From the NCBI GenBank assembly GCA_020025915.1, contig JAHHRH010000001.1, positions 1 to 64,000 on the forward strand: a DNA stretch of 64,000 bases. The letters run 5' to 3'. A program made the translations under genes and the position numbers. Under the pieces are notes generated by a model. It was given only the letters and a program-made list of their open reading frames with translations, was not told the DNA's origin and searched no databases. Below are positions 8,028 through 17,934 of this stretch, one piece after another. The stretch comes from Sutterella sp. GTDB lineage: Bacteria > Pseudomonadota > Gammaproteobacteria > Burkholderiales > Burkholderiaceae_F. Numbering within the stretch: position 1 is the first letter of the stretch; every line of letters begins with the position of its first letter.

Positions 8028-9275
8028 TCAAACCTGAATTGCTTCACCTTGTTCATGTCGTTGGCGAAGTTTGGGTTCCTTTAACCCAAGCGCAAACATG
8101 AACCACAAAAGCATAGCAAATGTGGATGTAAAGAACACGGCTTCTGCGGAAAAATGTTGCGCAATCCAACCTCCAACGGCACCGCCAACGAATAAACCAA
8201 GACTTTGTGTTGTGTTGTAGATGCCTAAAGCTAGACCTTTATCGCTAGGCGGGGCGATACGAGAGATTAGGCCGGGGAGCGTGGCTTCAAGGATATTGAA
8301 GCCAATAAAGAAGAGAGTAACTAAAAAAGCAATTTCCCAAACTGAGTGCATGAGAAACGCAAAAAGGAAGAACACAACACCCAACACCAAGACGGTAATA
8401 CGAAGCAAGGTGGTTGTTTTTTTATTTTGTTCAGCCCAAATGATGGTTTTCATCATGACTGCAAACCCAATCAAAACCGCGGGTAAATAGATGTACCAGT
8501 GATGTAAAACAGGTAATCCCATTTGAACGAGTCGAGTGGGAATGACGACGAAAAGTGCCATTTGAACGGCGTGCAAGCAGAAGATCCCCCAGTTGAGGCG
8601 CATGAGCAGAGGATCGAATGCAACTTTTTCCCAAGGTTGGTGTTGCTGTTTTTCATGCAAAGCATGAGGGTGATTGATGGTTGTATTGGGGACAACACGC
8701 AGCACGATCCAGATAGAGAGACAAGATAAAATGGCAGTGAGCCAAAATAGTCCAGGAACGCCCCAAAGTTCGGTGAGTGGAGGGGCTATGACCAGGCTAA
8801 GTGCAAACATGAGGCCGATCGATGCACCGACTAGTGCCATAGCTTTAGTGATGACGTGTTCGCGCACGTGATCAGCAATTAATGCCGTCACGGCTGCCGA
8901 GATAGCGCCCGCACCTTGAATGGCGCGTCCGAGCATCACGGTCCAAATGGTGTTGCCGAGGGCAGCAATTACGCTACCTACAACGAATAAAATCAGCCCT
9001 ATGACAATGACGGGTTTACGACCAAAACGATCGCTAGCCGCACCAAAAGGCACTTGAAGAATGCTTTGTGTAAGACCATAGATACCCAGTGTCAAACCGA
9101 CCAGGAAACTACTGTCACCGTTTGGTAACTGTTTGGCATAGACCGCAAAGACAGGAAGGATTAAAAAGAGTCCGAGCATGCGTAAGGCAAAAACCCCTGC
9201 TAAAGAAATGCTAGAGCGCTTTTCTAAAGCAGTCATTTTCCCTGAGGGTGTCGTAACATCAGCGGTGGTTTGCAT
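8028..9275 (-). CDS. MFS transporter
   Basis: A 415-residue major facilitator protein with about twelve hydrophobic segments. The conserved cytoplasmic loop motif A appears between helices 2 and 3 as GAASDRFGRKPVIVIG. A second half with similar repeats begins near residue 220. The substrate is unknown; drug/proton antiport or sugar transport are both possible. It is divergent from uvrA across a 108-bp gap and upstream of ssb on the same strand. MFS-ssb beside uvrA recurs in betaproteobacteria, so this is core rather than acquired. Confidence 0.88.
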   Translation of the reverse strand: MQTTADVTTPSGKMTALEKRSSISLAGVFALRMLGLFLILPVFAVYAKQLPNGDSSFLVGLTLGIYGLTQSILQVPFGAASDRFGRKPVIVIGLILFVVGSVIAALGNTIWTVMLGRAIQGAGAISAAVTALIADHVREHVITKAMALVGASIGLMFALSLVIAPPLTELWGVPGLFWLTAILSCLSIWIVLRVVPNTTINHPHALHEKQQHQPWEKVAFDPLLMRLNWGIFCLHAVQMALFVVIPTRLVQMGLPVLHHWYIYLPAVLIGFAVMMKTIIWAEQNKKTTTLLRITVLVLGVVFFLFAFLMHSVWEIAFLVTLFFIGFNILEATLPGLISRIAPPSDKGLALGIYNTTQSLGLFVGGAVGGWIAQHFSAEAVFFTSTFAMLLWFMFALGLKEPKLRQRHEQGEAIQV

Positions 9276-9383
9276 ATGATATGAGCTTATATTTGTGTGA
9301 AAAGGTATCTTTACGCAAAGTACTCTGACAGTCTATAGACAATTACCTGTGATTCCCCTTAAGAGAACGATTATTGTTTCAAA

Positions 9384-12188
9384 ATGAAGTTCATTACTGT
9401 ACGCGGTGCTCGCACACATAATCTAAAAAATCAAAATATCGTTATCCCAAGAGGTCAATTCACGGTGATTACTGGTCTTTCAGGGAGTGGGAAAAGTTCA
9501 TTAGCTTTCGATACTTTGTATGCTGAAGGGCAACGACTCTATGTGGAGAGTATTTCAGCTTACGCACGACGGTTTTTAGAGCTAAGATCTCGCCCCGATG
9601 TAGATAGCATTGAAGGGCTTTCTCCAGCGATTGCGATTGATCAGCGTAAATCCACGGGTAGCAGTCGTTCCACTGTGGGAACGATGACGCAAATTGCTGA
9701 TCATATGCGTTTGCTCTTTGCAAGAGTAGGTGTGCCTTATTGCCCAACACATAAGAAACCTCTCACGATGTCGTCGATCGCCTTTATCGTGGACCATCTT
9801 TTACAATTTGCAGCGCAACAGAGAATGATGATACTCGCTCCAGTCGCAAGAGAGAAGACGGGGGATTTTCGTTTGTTTTTCGAGAAATTTCTTGCGGAGG
9901 GTTATGCGAGGTTTCGTATAGATGGAGAGACGGTGGTGTTAGATCAGCCGATCTCTTTGGATGATAATAGACCGCATGATGTCGATATCGTTGTGGATCG
10001 TTTGAGGATCACGGTTGATGCTCGTGAGCGTTTGGCTGAGAGTTGCCAAAGTGCCTCTGAATTGAGTAAAGGACGTGTATTTGTTGAAGATATTGACAGT
10101 AAGTATAACTATACATTTAGTACACGTTTTGCGTGCCCGTTATGTGAATTTACCTTACCTAAATTGGAGCCAGTCCATTTTTCTGCCAATCACCCTAAGG
10201 GCTGTTGCTCTCATTGCAATGGTACTGGGGTTATGCGTGACTTTGATGCCGACAAGATTATTCAACATTCAGATTTATCGATTGAGGAAGGAGTTATTCC
10301 TGGATGGGATGTTCGCAATAGTGGCAAGTTCGAACGTATTAAAGCTGTTTTGGATTTGTTTCATATATCGGAGTTGAAACCATGGAAAGAAATACCCAAC
10401 CATGTACGTCACGTGATTCTATATGGTAGTCCTGAGACGCGTACCTTAGTCCCGCCGTTTGTGGGGGTGATGACAGAATTGGCACAGGTGTGGGAGAGTG
10501 ACACAACAACCGATCATATACGCCAGGGATTGGAGGTGTATCGCTCGGAAGTTGTTTGTCCCGTGTGTCAAGGTAAGCGTCTTGGAAAAGAAGCTTTGTC
10601 AGTCTATGTGGGTGATGGTGAATATTGCTACAACTATAGCGACATGGAGGCATTACATGTTTCGCAACTCTATGACACTCTAAAGACGCTAGCCTTTAAT
10701 AGGTTACATCGACCAGTGGCAGAACAGTTGCTATGTGAAATTACTAAGCGGTTGTTGTTTTTAAACGATGTTGGACTCGACTATTTATCGTTAAATCGCC
10801 GTACAGATACGTTATCGGGTGGTGAGATTCAACGTGTGCGTTTAGCTGGGCAGATTGGGTCAGGTCTTTCTGGGGTGATGTATGTGATGGATGAACCGAG
10901 TATCGGGTTGCATCAGCGTGACAATGAAAAATTACTCGGGAGTTTGCGAGCACTCAAGGATCTCGGTAATACCGTTATCGTTGTTGAACACGATGAAGAG
11001 ACTATGAGAGCTGCGGACTACATCATTGATATGGGGCCAAAAGCAGGTGATTTAGGTGGTTATGTGATGGCGTCGGGGACGCCTGAAGCTGTGATGGCTT
11101 GTCCTGATTCGATCACGGGACAGTATTTGAATGGTACGTTATCGATACCAGTACCTACACATCGTCATCGACCTAATCAAGGCTGGCTTAAGTTAAAAGG
11201 TGCAAAGGGACACAATCTGAAAAATGTAACTTTTAAAGTCCCTGTTGGTCTGTTGACGGTCGTGACGGGGGTGTCTGGATCAGGTAAATCTTCTTTGGTG
11301 ATTGACACGCTTTACGCGGCCATGGTTCGAGCTTTGAAGCGTACAAGAAGCGTAACGCCACTCCCGTACGATGAGTTAGCGAACTTTGATGTCTTTGATG
11401 GGGTTGTGATGGTGGATCAATCTCCTATAGGTCGGAGGCCAAGTTCTAATCCCGCGACATATACAGGCATTTTTACGCATATCCGTGAAATCTTCTCGCA
11501 AACTCAAATGGCTCGCGAACGAGGTTATACGGCAGGTCGTTTTAGTTTTAATGTCAAGGGTGGTCGATGTGAGGCGTGTCAAGGGGAAGGTATTGTTTGC
11601 ATGGAAATGCAGTTCCTTCCTGATATGTATGTCCCTTGTGAGGTTTGCCATGGGAAGCGTTATAACCGTGAAACACTCGAAGTGCACTATGCCGAAAGAA
11701 GTATTGCCGATGTCTTAGACATGACAGTTGAGCAAGCGCTACCGTTGTTTAAGAAATATCCAAAAATTAACAGAGTGCTTCAAGCGCTAAGCGATGTTGG
11801 TTTGGGGTACATCCGACTTGGACAGAGCGCTACAACGTTTTCTGGTGGGGAGGCTCAACGCATCAAACTGGCAACCGAGTTAGCACGGCCAGAAAACGGT
11901 CGGACCCTCTATATTCTGGATGAACCAACAACAGGTCTCCACTTTCAGGATATTGTTCAACTTCTCGATGTCTTCCATCACTTGATCAAAGCAGGTAATA
12001 CCGTTTTGCTTATTGAACATAATGTGAACGTGATTCAATGTGCGGATTATGTTGTGGATCTTGGGCCTGAAGGAGGGGATGAGGGTGGCTATATTTTGGC
12101 TGAGGGAACTCCCGAAGCGGTAGCTAAGTCGCCAAAAAGTGTTACTGCTCCCTATCTTCAACGTTTGCTTTGTAGACATAAGAAATGA
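9384..12188 (+). CDS. uvrA: excinuclease ABC subunit A
   Basis: 934 residues, slightly under the typical 940. This is the damage-scanning ATPase of nucleotide excision repair, working with UvrB. Two ABC modules are visible: Walker A GLSGSGKSS (about residue 31) and GVSGSGKSS (about 628), with signature motifs LSGGEIQRVRLA and FSGGEAQRIKLA, and Walker B MDEPS and LDEPT. Zinc fingers include CPLC...CSHC (about 250-280) and CEAC...CEVC (about 730-755). No LexA-type CTGT-N8-ACAG box is evident upstream, though a 10-bp palindrome (GTCTATAGAC, 9331-9340) lies in the divergent gap. The stop overlaps the next gene by 4 bp. Confidence 0.97.
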   Translation: MKFITVRGARTHNLKNQNIVIPRGQFTVITGLSGSGKSSLAFDTLYAEGQRLYVESISAYARRFLELRSRPDVDSIEGLSPAIAIDQRKSTGSSRSTVGTMTQIADHMRLLFARVGVPYCPTHKKPLTMSSIAFIVDHLLQFAAQQRMMILAPVAREKTGDFRLFFEKFLAEGYARFRIDGETVVLDQPISLDDNRPHDVDIVVDRLRITVDARERLAESCQSASELSKGRVFVEDIDSKYNYTFSTRFACPLCEFTLPKLEPVHFSANHPKGCCSHCNGTGVMRDFDADKIIQHSDLSIEEGVIPGWDVRNSGKFERIKAVLDLFHISELKPWKEIPNHVRHVILYGSPETRTLVPPFVGVMTELAQVWESDTTTDHIRQGLEVYRSEVVCPVCQGKRLGKEALSVYVGDGEYCYNYSDMEALHVSQLYDTLKTLAFNRLHRPVAEQLLCEITKRLLFLNDVGLDYLSLNRRTDTLSGGEIQRVRLAGQIGSGLSGVMYVMDEPSIGLHQRDNEKLLGSLRALKDLGNTVIVVEHDEETMRAADYIIDMGPKAGDLGGYVMASGTPEAVMACPDSITGQYLNGTLSIPVPTHRHRPNQGWLKLKGAKGHNLKNVTFKVPVGLLTVVTGVSGSGKSSLVIDTLYAAMVRALKRTRSVTPLPYDELANFDVFDGVVMVDQSPIGRRPSSNPATYTGIFTHIREIFSQTQMARERGYTAGRFSFNVKGGRCEACQGEGIVCMEMQFLPDMYVPCEVCHGKRYNRETLEVHYAERSIADVLDMTVEQALPLFKKYPKINRVLQALSDVGLGYIRLGQSATTFSGGEAQRIKLATELARPENGRTLYILDEPTTGLHFQDIVQLLDVFHHLIKAGNTVLLIEHNVNVIQCADYVVDLGPEGGDEGGYILAEGTPEAVAKSPKSVTAPYLQRLLCRHKK

Positions 12189-13099
12189 ACAAAAAAGTTT
12201 TGTTGTTAGGGGGACAAGGTCGATTAGCCAGAGCGTTATTGACGACACAGCCGCCAGGTGTGCTTGTTCAAGCGTTGTCCCGTGCAGAGTTAGATATTAC
12301 AAACGTACGGCGTTTTGAGATGTTCATTCAAAGGTTGCAACCTCAAGTGGTGATTAATGCGGCGGCTTGGACAGATGTAAGTGGTGCGCAACAGCAAAGA
12401 GAAACAGTTTTTGATGTCAATGCTCTTGCACCTACTAGGATTGCAAAAGTTTTATCAGAAAGACAAATTCCTTTAGTGCACTATTCAACGGACTATGTTT
12501 TTTCGGGAGAAGGAGAAACGCCGTGGTATGAAGACAGTGAACCCAATCCTAAAACTAATGGCGTGTATGGCAAAAGCAAGTTAGAAGGAGAGAAGGGATT
12601 ACGAGAAAGCGGTGTGAGTGGTGTGGTGATTCGTGCTGGATGGCTACATAGTGGCGAACGGGATTTTGTCGCTGCAATTTTGAACGCAGCTCTAGCGAAA
12701 AAAGTTTTAACAGTGACAGCGGCACAAGTAGGTATGCCGACGCATACGGCTACTCTTGCGAATTGGACATGGCAATTATTGCCATGCTTTGAAAAACAAC
12801 GCTCAATCTCAGTTGTACATTATGTAGAGTCTGGAGAGTGGGTTACACGTGCAGAATTTGCTCGTTATTTACTGTACAGCGCAGAGAAATATTGCACCAA
12901 CTTGCAACTGACAGCAATGGCAAATACTTTACATGAGGCTCGTGTCGGTTTAACTGTCACGCAAGATATTGATGCGATTCGTCCTGCCAATTGTCGACTT
13001 GCAACCAGATCTTCATCTAGATTAGCCCTATTACCTCATTGGAAAGTAGGTGTGGATAAGTCTGTGGAAAATGTGATTAAGTCGAAATTGCGCATATGA
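12185..13099 (+). CDS. rfbD: dTDP-4-dehydrorhamnose reductase (RmlD/RfbD family)
   Basis: 304 residues of the RmlD substrate-binding/short-chain reductase fold. It has a nucleotide-binding GGQGRLARAL at the N-terminus, the YSTDYVFSG motif, and the catalytic pair in YGKSK. The family performs the last step of dTDP-L-rhamnose synthesis, NADPH reduction of the 4-keto sugar. The start ATG overlaps the uvrA stop, so it is translated from the uvrA message. The partner genes rmlA, rmlB and rmlC are not in this window. The C-terminal part is divergent, so a related 4-keto-sugar reductase role is possible. A 7-bp inverted repeat (ATCCACG...CGTGGAT, about 13151-13181) follows but is a weak terminator candidate. 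Confidence 0.8.
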   Translation: MNKKVLLLGGQGRLARALLTTQPPGVLVQALSRAELDITNVRRFEMFIQRLQPQVVINAAAWTDVSGAQQQRETVFDVNALAPTRIAKVLSERQIPLVHYSTDYVFSGEGETPWYEDSEPNPKTNGVYGKSKLEGEKGLRESGVSGVVIRAGWLHSGERDFVAAILNAALAKKVLTVTAAQVGMPTHTATLANWTWQLLPCFEKQRSISVVHYVESGEWVTRAEFARYLLYSAEKYCTNLQLTAMANTLHEARVGLTVTQDIDAIRPANCRLATRSSSRLALLPHWKVGVDKSVENVIKSKLRI

Positions 13100-13198
13100 A
13101 TAACTTTATAAATTAACAAAATAACCTATTAAAAATCAAAGAGATACATCATCCACGTTAGATGAAAAATATAGCGTGGATAACTTAACCGCACAGTT

Positions 13199-14194
13199 TT
13201 ATTCTTTGCGGGACTCAAAGTTCCACGCATCATGGCACATGTCATCAATCGTTCTGGTTGCTGACCAACCTAAAAGACGTTGTGCTTTACTAGGGTCGCA
13301 CCAATTGGCGGCAATATCGCCTTCACGTCGTTCAACAAGTTGGTAGGGAATTTTCTGACCACTCGATTTTTCAAAAGCATGAATGACTTCTAAAACGCTA
13401 TAACCACGACCGCAGCCAAGATTAATGGCAATCCAACCAGTGTTGTTCATGACATAAGGAACTGCTTTTGCATGACCGTCAGCTAAATCCATGACGTGGA
13501 TAAAGTCTCGAACACCTGTCCCGTCTGGGGTTGGATAGTCATTGCCGAAGACTTTTAAATAGGGAAGAGTACCGTGGGCAACACGTGCTACATAAGGTAG
13601 TAGGTTATTAGGAATGCCGTTGGGATCTTCACCGATCAATCCAGATGGGTGTGCACCGATCGGGTTGAAATAGCGTAGACATATGGCACTAAAAGACGGT
13701 TCTGCCCGGCATACGTCGGCCAAAATTTGCTCAATATGTAGCTTTGAACGACCGTAAGGATTCGTTGCTTCACCAGTTGGACAGTCCTCAGTTAATGGTA
13801 GCGTGGCTGGCGTACCATAGACTGTTGACGAAGAGCTAAAAATGAGGCGACGAACACCAGTTTTCATCATGGCATCCAACAACACCAGTGTGCCATTGAC
13901 ATTGTTGTCGTAGTATTCAATTGGTTTGTGAACCGATTCTCCAACGGCTTTTAATCCAGCAAAGTGTATAACGACGTCAATATTGGCAAGTGCTTTTTGC
14001 ATGGCTATACCATCACGAATATCGCCTTCAATGAATGAAGGGCGACGTCCTGTAATGGTTTCAAGACGGTCTAAAACAGATGCGTCGGAGTTGGAAAGGT
14101 TGTCATACAAAACAACGTTGTGACCTGCTTCAAGAAGAACAATGGCCGTATGTGAGCCAATAAAACCCATGCCGCCAGTGAGCAGAATGTTCAT
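13199..14194 (-). CDS. galE: UDP-glucose 4-epimerase
   Basis: 331 residues with the extended SDR fold: NAD-binding GGMGFIGSH at the N-terminus, catalytic Ser in SSSSTVYG, and the Tyr/Lys pair in NPYGRSK. Substrate residues include ICLRYFNPIGAH and VRDFIHVMDLA. It interconverts UDP-glucose and UDP-galactose and supplies UDP-galactose for LPS or capsule. galU, which makes UDP-glucose, lies 2.3 kb away. It stands alone on the minus strand between rfbD and ruvX. Length and motifs are standard. Confidence 0.95.
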   Translation of the reverse strand: MNILLTGGMGFIGSHTAIVLLEAGHNVVLYDNLSNSDASVLDRLETITGRRPSFIEGDIRDGIAMQKALANIDVVIHFAGLKAVGESVHKPIEYYDNNVNGTLVLLDAMMKTGVRRLIFSSSSTVYGTPATLPLTEDCPTGEATNPYGRSKLHIEQILADVCRAEPSFSAICLRYFNPIGAHPSGLIGEDPNGIPNNLLPYVARVAHGTLPYLKVFGNDYPTPDGTGVRDFIHVMDLADGHAKAVPYVMNNTGWIAINLGCGRGYSVLEVIHAFEKSSGQKIPYQLVERREGDIAANWCDPSKAQRLLGWSATRTIDDMCHDAWNFESRKE

Positions 14195-14363
14195 TATTCG
14201 ACGAACTCCATGGACAAAAATGAATAAGGGAAGACGGTGGCATCATCTTAACTTATTCATGAGATATCTCAAAGTCTTCAATCACAAAGGCTTGCTTGAT
14301 AAGTCTATTAGCTCGAAATAAAGAAGGGGAGATTGATATAATCACCAATTTTTAGAGGGCGCT

Positions 14364-14759
14364 ATGCAAGAAGGTACCGTTCTTTGTTTTGATTTCGGAC
14401 TTGCACGTACAGGTGTTGCTTCAGGCAATACCGTCACGCGCTCCGCAAATCCGTTAGCAATTATTCACGCAAAAACCAACGATGAGCGTTGGAGGTCGAT
14501 AGAAAAGCTAATTGAAGAATGGGATCCTGTCTTTTTGGTTGTGGGAGTGCCGCGTTATGGTGACGGGACGCCTAGCGAAATGACGCCTCGTTGTGAACGT
14601 TTTGCTCGTCAATTAGCTGGACGATTTCATAAAAAGGTTTATACGGTCGACGAACGTTTTTCATCTGTTATGGTTGAGCACGGGACGGAAAAGATTGATC
14701 ACGAGGCAGCTGCCGTTATTTTGCAGCAGTTTTTTGAAGAGCAGAGTTTGGTTGCATAA
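14364..14759 (+). CDS. ruvX: RuvX/YqgF putative pre-16S rRNA nuclease
   Basis: 131 residues with the RNase H-like fold. The first catalytic Asp is in CFDFGLARTGVA. VVGVPRYGDGTPSE corresponds to the second conserved segment, and VDERFSSVMVE to the third, with the DHEAAAVILQQFFE tail helix carrying the last acidic residue. Family members process the 5' end of 16S rRNA and resolve Holliday junctions in vitro. The acyltransferase gene begins 9 bp after its stop, so the two are co-transcribed. Confidence 0.9.
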   Translation: MQEGTVLCFDFGLARTGVASGNTVTRSANPLAIIHAKTNDERWRSIEKLIEEWDPVFLVVGVPRYGDGTPSEMTPRCERFARQLAGRFHKKVYTVDERFSSVMVEHGTEKIDHEAAAVILQQFFEEQSLVA

Positions 14760-14768
14760 GGAAACGCG

Positions 14769-15584
14769 ATGCGTTATTTGGTTGGATGTATTCGCCTACT
14801 AGGAGTGGGTATACTGATTTTTGCCATTTTAAGTGTCTTGATGCTATTCCCATTCTTTCAACGGGAGACACGAGGTCGTTGGGTAAAGCGCTTATCATCC
14901 GCATTAATGCGAGTCTTTGGTATTCGGGTTTCAGTCCGAGGTCAGGTGCCTAGAGAAGAAGCGGCAGTTTGTGGCATTAGTACCAATGAACTCGGTTATA
15001 TGGTGTGTTCGAACCATATTTCATTTGTCGATATTTTTGTATTGAATGTGGTGCTACCTTGTCGGTTTGTAGCTAAAAAAGAGATTGCCTCTTGGCCAGT
15101 TTTTGGATTCATCTCTCGTAAAGTCGGCACGCTTTTTATCGATCGAAGCCGTAAGCGTGCTGTCATTGAGATTGGTGAGATGATGACTTCTGCGATCCTG
15201 GAGGGAACAAATGTGCTGTTTTTTCCTGAAGGCACCACAGGCGGCGGTCGTTTGTTGTTACCTTTTTATGCTAATTTGTTTGAAGCTGCTATTCGCTCTA
15301 ACGCTGACGTGCTACCTATAACGCTTCGGTATACCTTGAACGGAGAAACCACAGAGTTGATCTCCTATGCTGGAGATATCTCTTTATTTGAGGTTTTGAA
15401 GAGGATTCTGTTCACACCTGGTTTAGGTGTTGAGGTCACGGTGCTAGCCCCTATTTCGTCTGCAGATCAAACACGTCAGGTGCTATGCGCTAAGGTGTCT
15501 GCTCAGATGGCTAATGCGTTGGGCGTTCCCGATGCAACAGCCCAACGCGAAGAAGAAAGAAAAGCTCGCTTAGCGTCTTTGTAA
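14769..15584 (+). CDS. 1-acyl-sn-glycerol-3-phosphate acyltransferase (PlsC family)
   Basis: 271 residues. An N-terminal membrane helix (LLGVGILIFAILSVLMLFPFF) precedes the catalytic HX4D motif in NHISFVD. RSRKRA and the substrate motif FFPEGTT follow. The family acylates lysophosphatidic acid at the inner membrane in phospholipid synthesis, and some members are ornithine-lipid or lyso-lipid acyltransferases. An AAGGAAA site lies just before the ATG. This is one of two PlsC-like genes in the window (the other starts at 35348), so one may have a specialised acceptor. It converges on apaH with a 9-bp gap and no visible terminator. Confidence 0.85.
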   Translation: MRYLVGCIRLLGVGILIFAILSVLMLFPFFQRETRGRWVKRLSSALMRVFGIRVSVRGQVPREEAAVCGISTNELGYMVCSNHISFVDIFVLNVVLPCRFVAKKEIASWPVFGFISRKVGTLFIDRSRKRAVIEIGEMMTSAILEGTNVLFFPEGTTGGGRLLLPFYANLFEAAIRSNADVLPITLRYTLNGETTELISYAGDISLFEVLKRILFTPGLGVEVTVLAPISSADQTRQVLCAKVSAQMANALGVPDATAQREEERKARLASL

Positions 15585-15593
15585 GCACGATGC

Positions 15594-16418
15594 TTATTTA
15601 AATTTGAAGGGATCGGCCCAACAAGGACAGTGTTCTTGAAGGATTTTTCGATCAGGAAAGCGAACAGCTGTGAGTTGGCCACCCCACAAGCATCCAGTGT
15701 CAATCGCAATGATGTTAGCTCGTCTGATTAATCCCAACATAGACCAGTGACCAAAACAAATGGTTGTGCTGGTGGCGAGCCGATTTTCATATTCAAACCA
15801 AGGGACGAGGTGCTGGGGGGCTGAGCCGATGTCCTCTTTTTGCTTGAAATCTAAAGCGCCTGTTTGACGATCTACGAAACGCATTCTTGTAAAGCAATTC
15901 AAAATAGCCTGTAAGCGCTCGGCTCCCTCAAGTGAGTCATCCCAATCGTTATTGCCATACATTTTCTTCAGCATCTTTTTCCATGTTTTGCTCTGTAACA
16001 TGGTCTCTGCTTCTTTGGCAAGGAATCGTGCTTTATCGCGGCTCCACAAAGGGTGGATGCCTGCATGGACAAATACCGCCTCTGGCATTTCGATCATGAT
16101 GGATTGATGGCGTAGCCATTCAATCAACTCGTCAGCATCGGGCGCATCAAAAATTTCTCCGATAGTATCTTTTTTATGAATCTTGCTTGCTCCTGCGGCG
16201 ACTGCGAGTAAGTGGAGATCGTGATTGCCTAAAAGACAATGTGCTCGTTCGCCCATAGCCTTTATTCGTCTGAGTGTTGCAAGAGAGTCGGGACCTCGGT
16301 TAACGAGGTCACCTAAAAAAATCAAGGGAGCGCTCTCTGGAATTTGTTCTAGTAATCCTTCAAGGCTTTCTAAACAGCCTTGCAAATCGCCGATGGCATA
16401 GTAGGATTGCGTTGCCAT
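15594..16418 (-). CDS. apaH: symmetrical bis(5'-nucleosyl)-tetraphosphatase
   Basis: 274 residues of the calcineurin-like phosphoesterase fold. The metal-binding motifs are in order: GDLQGC (residues about 12-17, after an N-terminal YAIGDL), GDLVNRGPDS, and GNHDLHL. The later His-containing segments are FVHAGIHP and CFGHWS, and the conserved C-terminal IDTGCLWGGQLTAVR is present. It hydrolyses diadenosine tetraphosphate to two ADP, clearing an alarmone of stressed tRNA synthetases. In many proteobacteria apaH follows rsmA; here it stands apart. Length is normal. Confidence 0.95.
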   Translation of the reverse strand: MATQSYYAIGDLQGCLESLEGLLEQIPESAPLIFLGDLVNRGPDSLATLRRIKAMGERAHCLLGNHDLHLLAVAAGASKIHKKDTIGEIFDAPDADELIEWLRHQSIMIEMPEAVFVHAGIHPLWSRDKARFLAKEAETMLQSKTWKKMLKKMYGNNDWDDSLEGAERLQAILNCFTRMRFVDRQTGALDFKQKEDIGSAPQHLVPWFEYENRLATSTTICFGHWSMLGLIRRANIIAIDTGCLWGGQLTAVRFPDRKILQEHCPCWADPFKFK

Positions 16419-16523
16419 ATGAAACTCTAACGTGCTAGTCTTGCCGACATATTTTTAATCGTACCTCCTTCGGTAGAGGGAGGCTTAGAGCTTATTTTAC
16501 TTTTTTTAGTCAGAATTCAAACG

Positions 16524-17363
16524 ATGAAGTCAGTACGCAAGGTTGTTTTTCCAGTCAATGGATTAGGAACGAGATTTCTTCCCGCCACGAAAGCGATGCC
16601 CAAAGAAATGTTGCCCGTGGTCGATATGCCATTGATTCAATATGCTGTGGCTGAAGCTGCGGCAGCAGGGATTACGGAGATGATTTTTGTGACGGGACGC
16701 AATAAGCGTGCCATTGAAGATCACTTTGATTACTATTCTGAGTTGGAACGAGAACTTGAGGAAAAAGGTAAAGCGGAACTTTTAGGCTTGGTTCGCAACA
16801 TTGTTCCAGCTGGAGTGAAGTGTATTTATATTCGTCAGCCACAAGCTTTAGGCTTAGGGCATGCTGTGCTATGTGCTAAGCCTGTTGTTGGAGATGAACC
16901 GTTTGCGGTGATGTTGGCAGACGATTTGGTGGATGCGCCCAAGTCATGTATTGGCCAGTTAATTGCTGTACGTGAAGCTCAAAAAGGTGGTTCTGTTGTC
17001 GCAGTGCAAGACGTGGCGCCTGAATCTACGAATAAATACGGCATTGTGAGTGTGGATGATACCAGTCAAAAGACTTCACAAATGCGTGGGATTGTCGAAA
17101 AACCTGATCTGAAGGTAGCGCCTTCCCGCATGGCTGTGATTGGTCGTTATGTCTTTGAACCTGAGATGTTTGATTTTCTTGAAAAGGTGCAACCTGGTAT
17201 TGGTCGAGAAATTCAGTTAACCGATGGCATTGCGACTGCACTGCATGCAGTGCCTACATATGCTCATCGTTTTGATGGAACCAGGTTTGACTGCGGTAGT
17301 AAGCAGGGCTTCCTAGATGCCACGATTCATTTTGCTAGAAAGCGTGGATTCAAAATTAATTAA
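16524..17363 (+). CDS. galU: UTP-glucose-1-phosphate uridylyltransferase
   Basis: 279 residues. The nucleotidyltransferase signature [20 protein letters not shown] lies at the N-terminus, and the family motifs [11 protein letters not shown] and [12 protein letters not shown] follow. The glucose-1-phosphate site region is [12 protein letters not shown]. It makes UDP-glucose for LPS core, galactose metabolism (with galE) and other glycans. It is monocistronic, closed by the bidirectional terminator at 17375-17422, which it shares with the heptose operon coming from the other side. Confidence 0.96.
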   Translation: MKSVRKVVFPVNGLGTRFLPATKAMPKEMLPVVDMPLIQYAVAEAAAAGITEMIFVTGRNKRAIEDHFDYYSELERELEEKGKAELLGLVRNIVPAGVKCIYIRQPQALGLGHAVLCAKPVVGDEPFAVMLADDLVDAPKSCIGQLIAVREAQKGGSVVAVQDVAPESTNKYGIVSVDDTSQKTSQMRGIVEKPDLKVAPSRMAVIGRYVFEPEMFDFLEKVQPGIGREIQLTDGIATALHAVPTYAHRFDGTRFDCGSKQGFLDATIHFARKRGFKIN

Positions 17364-17374
17364 GCCGTGACAAC

Positions 17375-17422
17375 AAAAGAGGGTAAAAGTCAGATTCTTA
17401 GATCTTTCCATACCCTCTTTTT
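17375..17422. terminator. bidirectional terminator between galU and the heptose operon
   Basis: An 11-bp stem AAAAGAGGGTA / TACCCTCTTTT with A and T flanks lies between two convergent genes, and can end both galU and hldC. Confidence 0.85.
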
Positions 17423-17427
17423 GCTTG

Positions 17428-17922
17428 TTAAGCGCCTCTCACTTTCTTCAATAAGGCAGTGGTTGAACGTTGGTGTTCAAACTGTACCGTGACGGCTTTG
17501 CCGCCCCAAGTGGACACTAATTGCGCCTCTGGGAGTTCTTCAATTTTGTAATCTCCCCCTTTGACATAGATGTTAGGGTGTCCTAATTCTACCGCAGTCA
17601 ATGGTACCTTTTCATCAAAGATAACAACAAGGGAAACGGACTCTAAGGCCGCTAGTACAGCAGCGCGATCTGCTTGAGTATTGATTGGGCGGTCATCGCC
17701 TTTACCCAACTTTTTAACAGAGGCATCACTATTGATGGCCACAATGAGACTGTTTCCAAGCTTGCGTGCTTGAGCTAGGTACGTCACGTGACCTCTGTGC
17801 AAAATGTCGAACACCCCATTCGTCATGACGACGGGATGAGGAAGCGCCTTTGCACGTGAAGATAACTCAGAAAGCAGGCAGATCTTGTTTTCAAAATCAG
17901 GCGCGGGCAAACGGGTACTCAC
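17428..17922 (-). CDS. hldC: D-glycero-beta-D-manno-heptose 1-phosphate adenylyltransferase
   Basis: 164 residues, the stand-alone equivalent of the C-terminal half of HldE. The cytidylyltransferase-like fold is shown by GVFDILHRGHVTYL, with the nucleotide-binding HxGH, by AINSDASVKKLGKG, and by KGGDYKIEELPEAQLV. It transfers AMP to heptose-1-phosphate in ADP-heptose synthesis for the LPS inner core. It is the last gene of the four-gene minus-strand operon hldA-hldD-gmhB-hldC and starts 12 bp after gmhB ends. Confidence 0.93.
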   Translation of the reverse strand: MSTRLPAPDFENKICLLSELSSRAKALPHPVVMTNGVFDILHRGHVTYLAQARKLGNSLIVAINSDASVKKLGKGDDRPINTQADRAAVLAALESVSLVVIFDEKVPLTAVELGHPNIYVKGGDYKIEELPEAQLVSTWGGKAVTVQFEHQRSTTALLKKVRGA

Positions 17923-17934
17923 GAAACATTCCTC

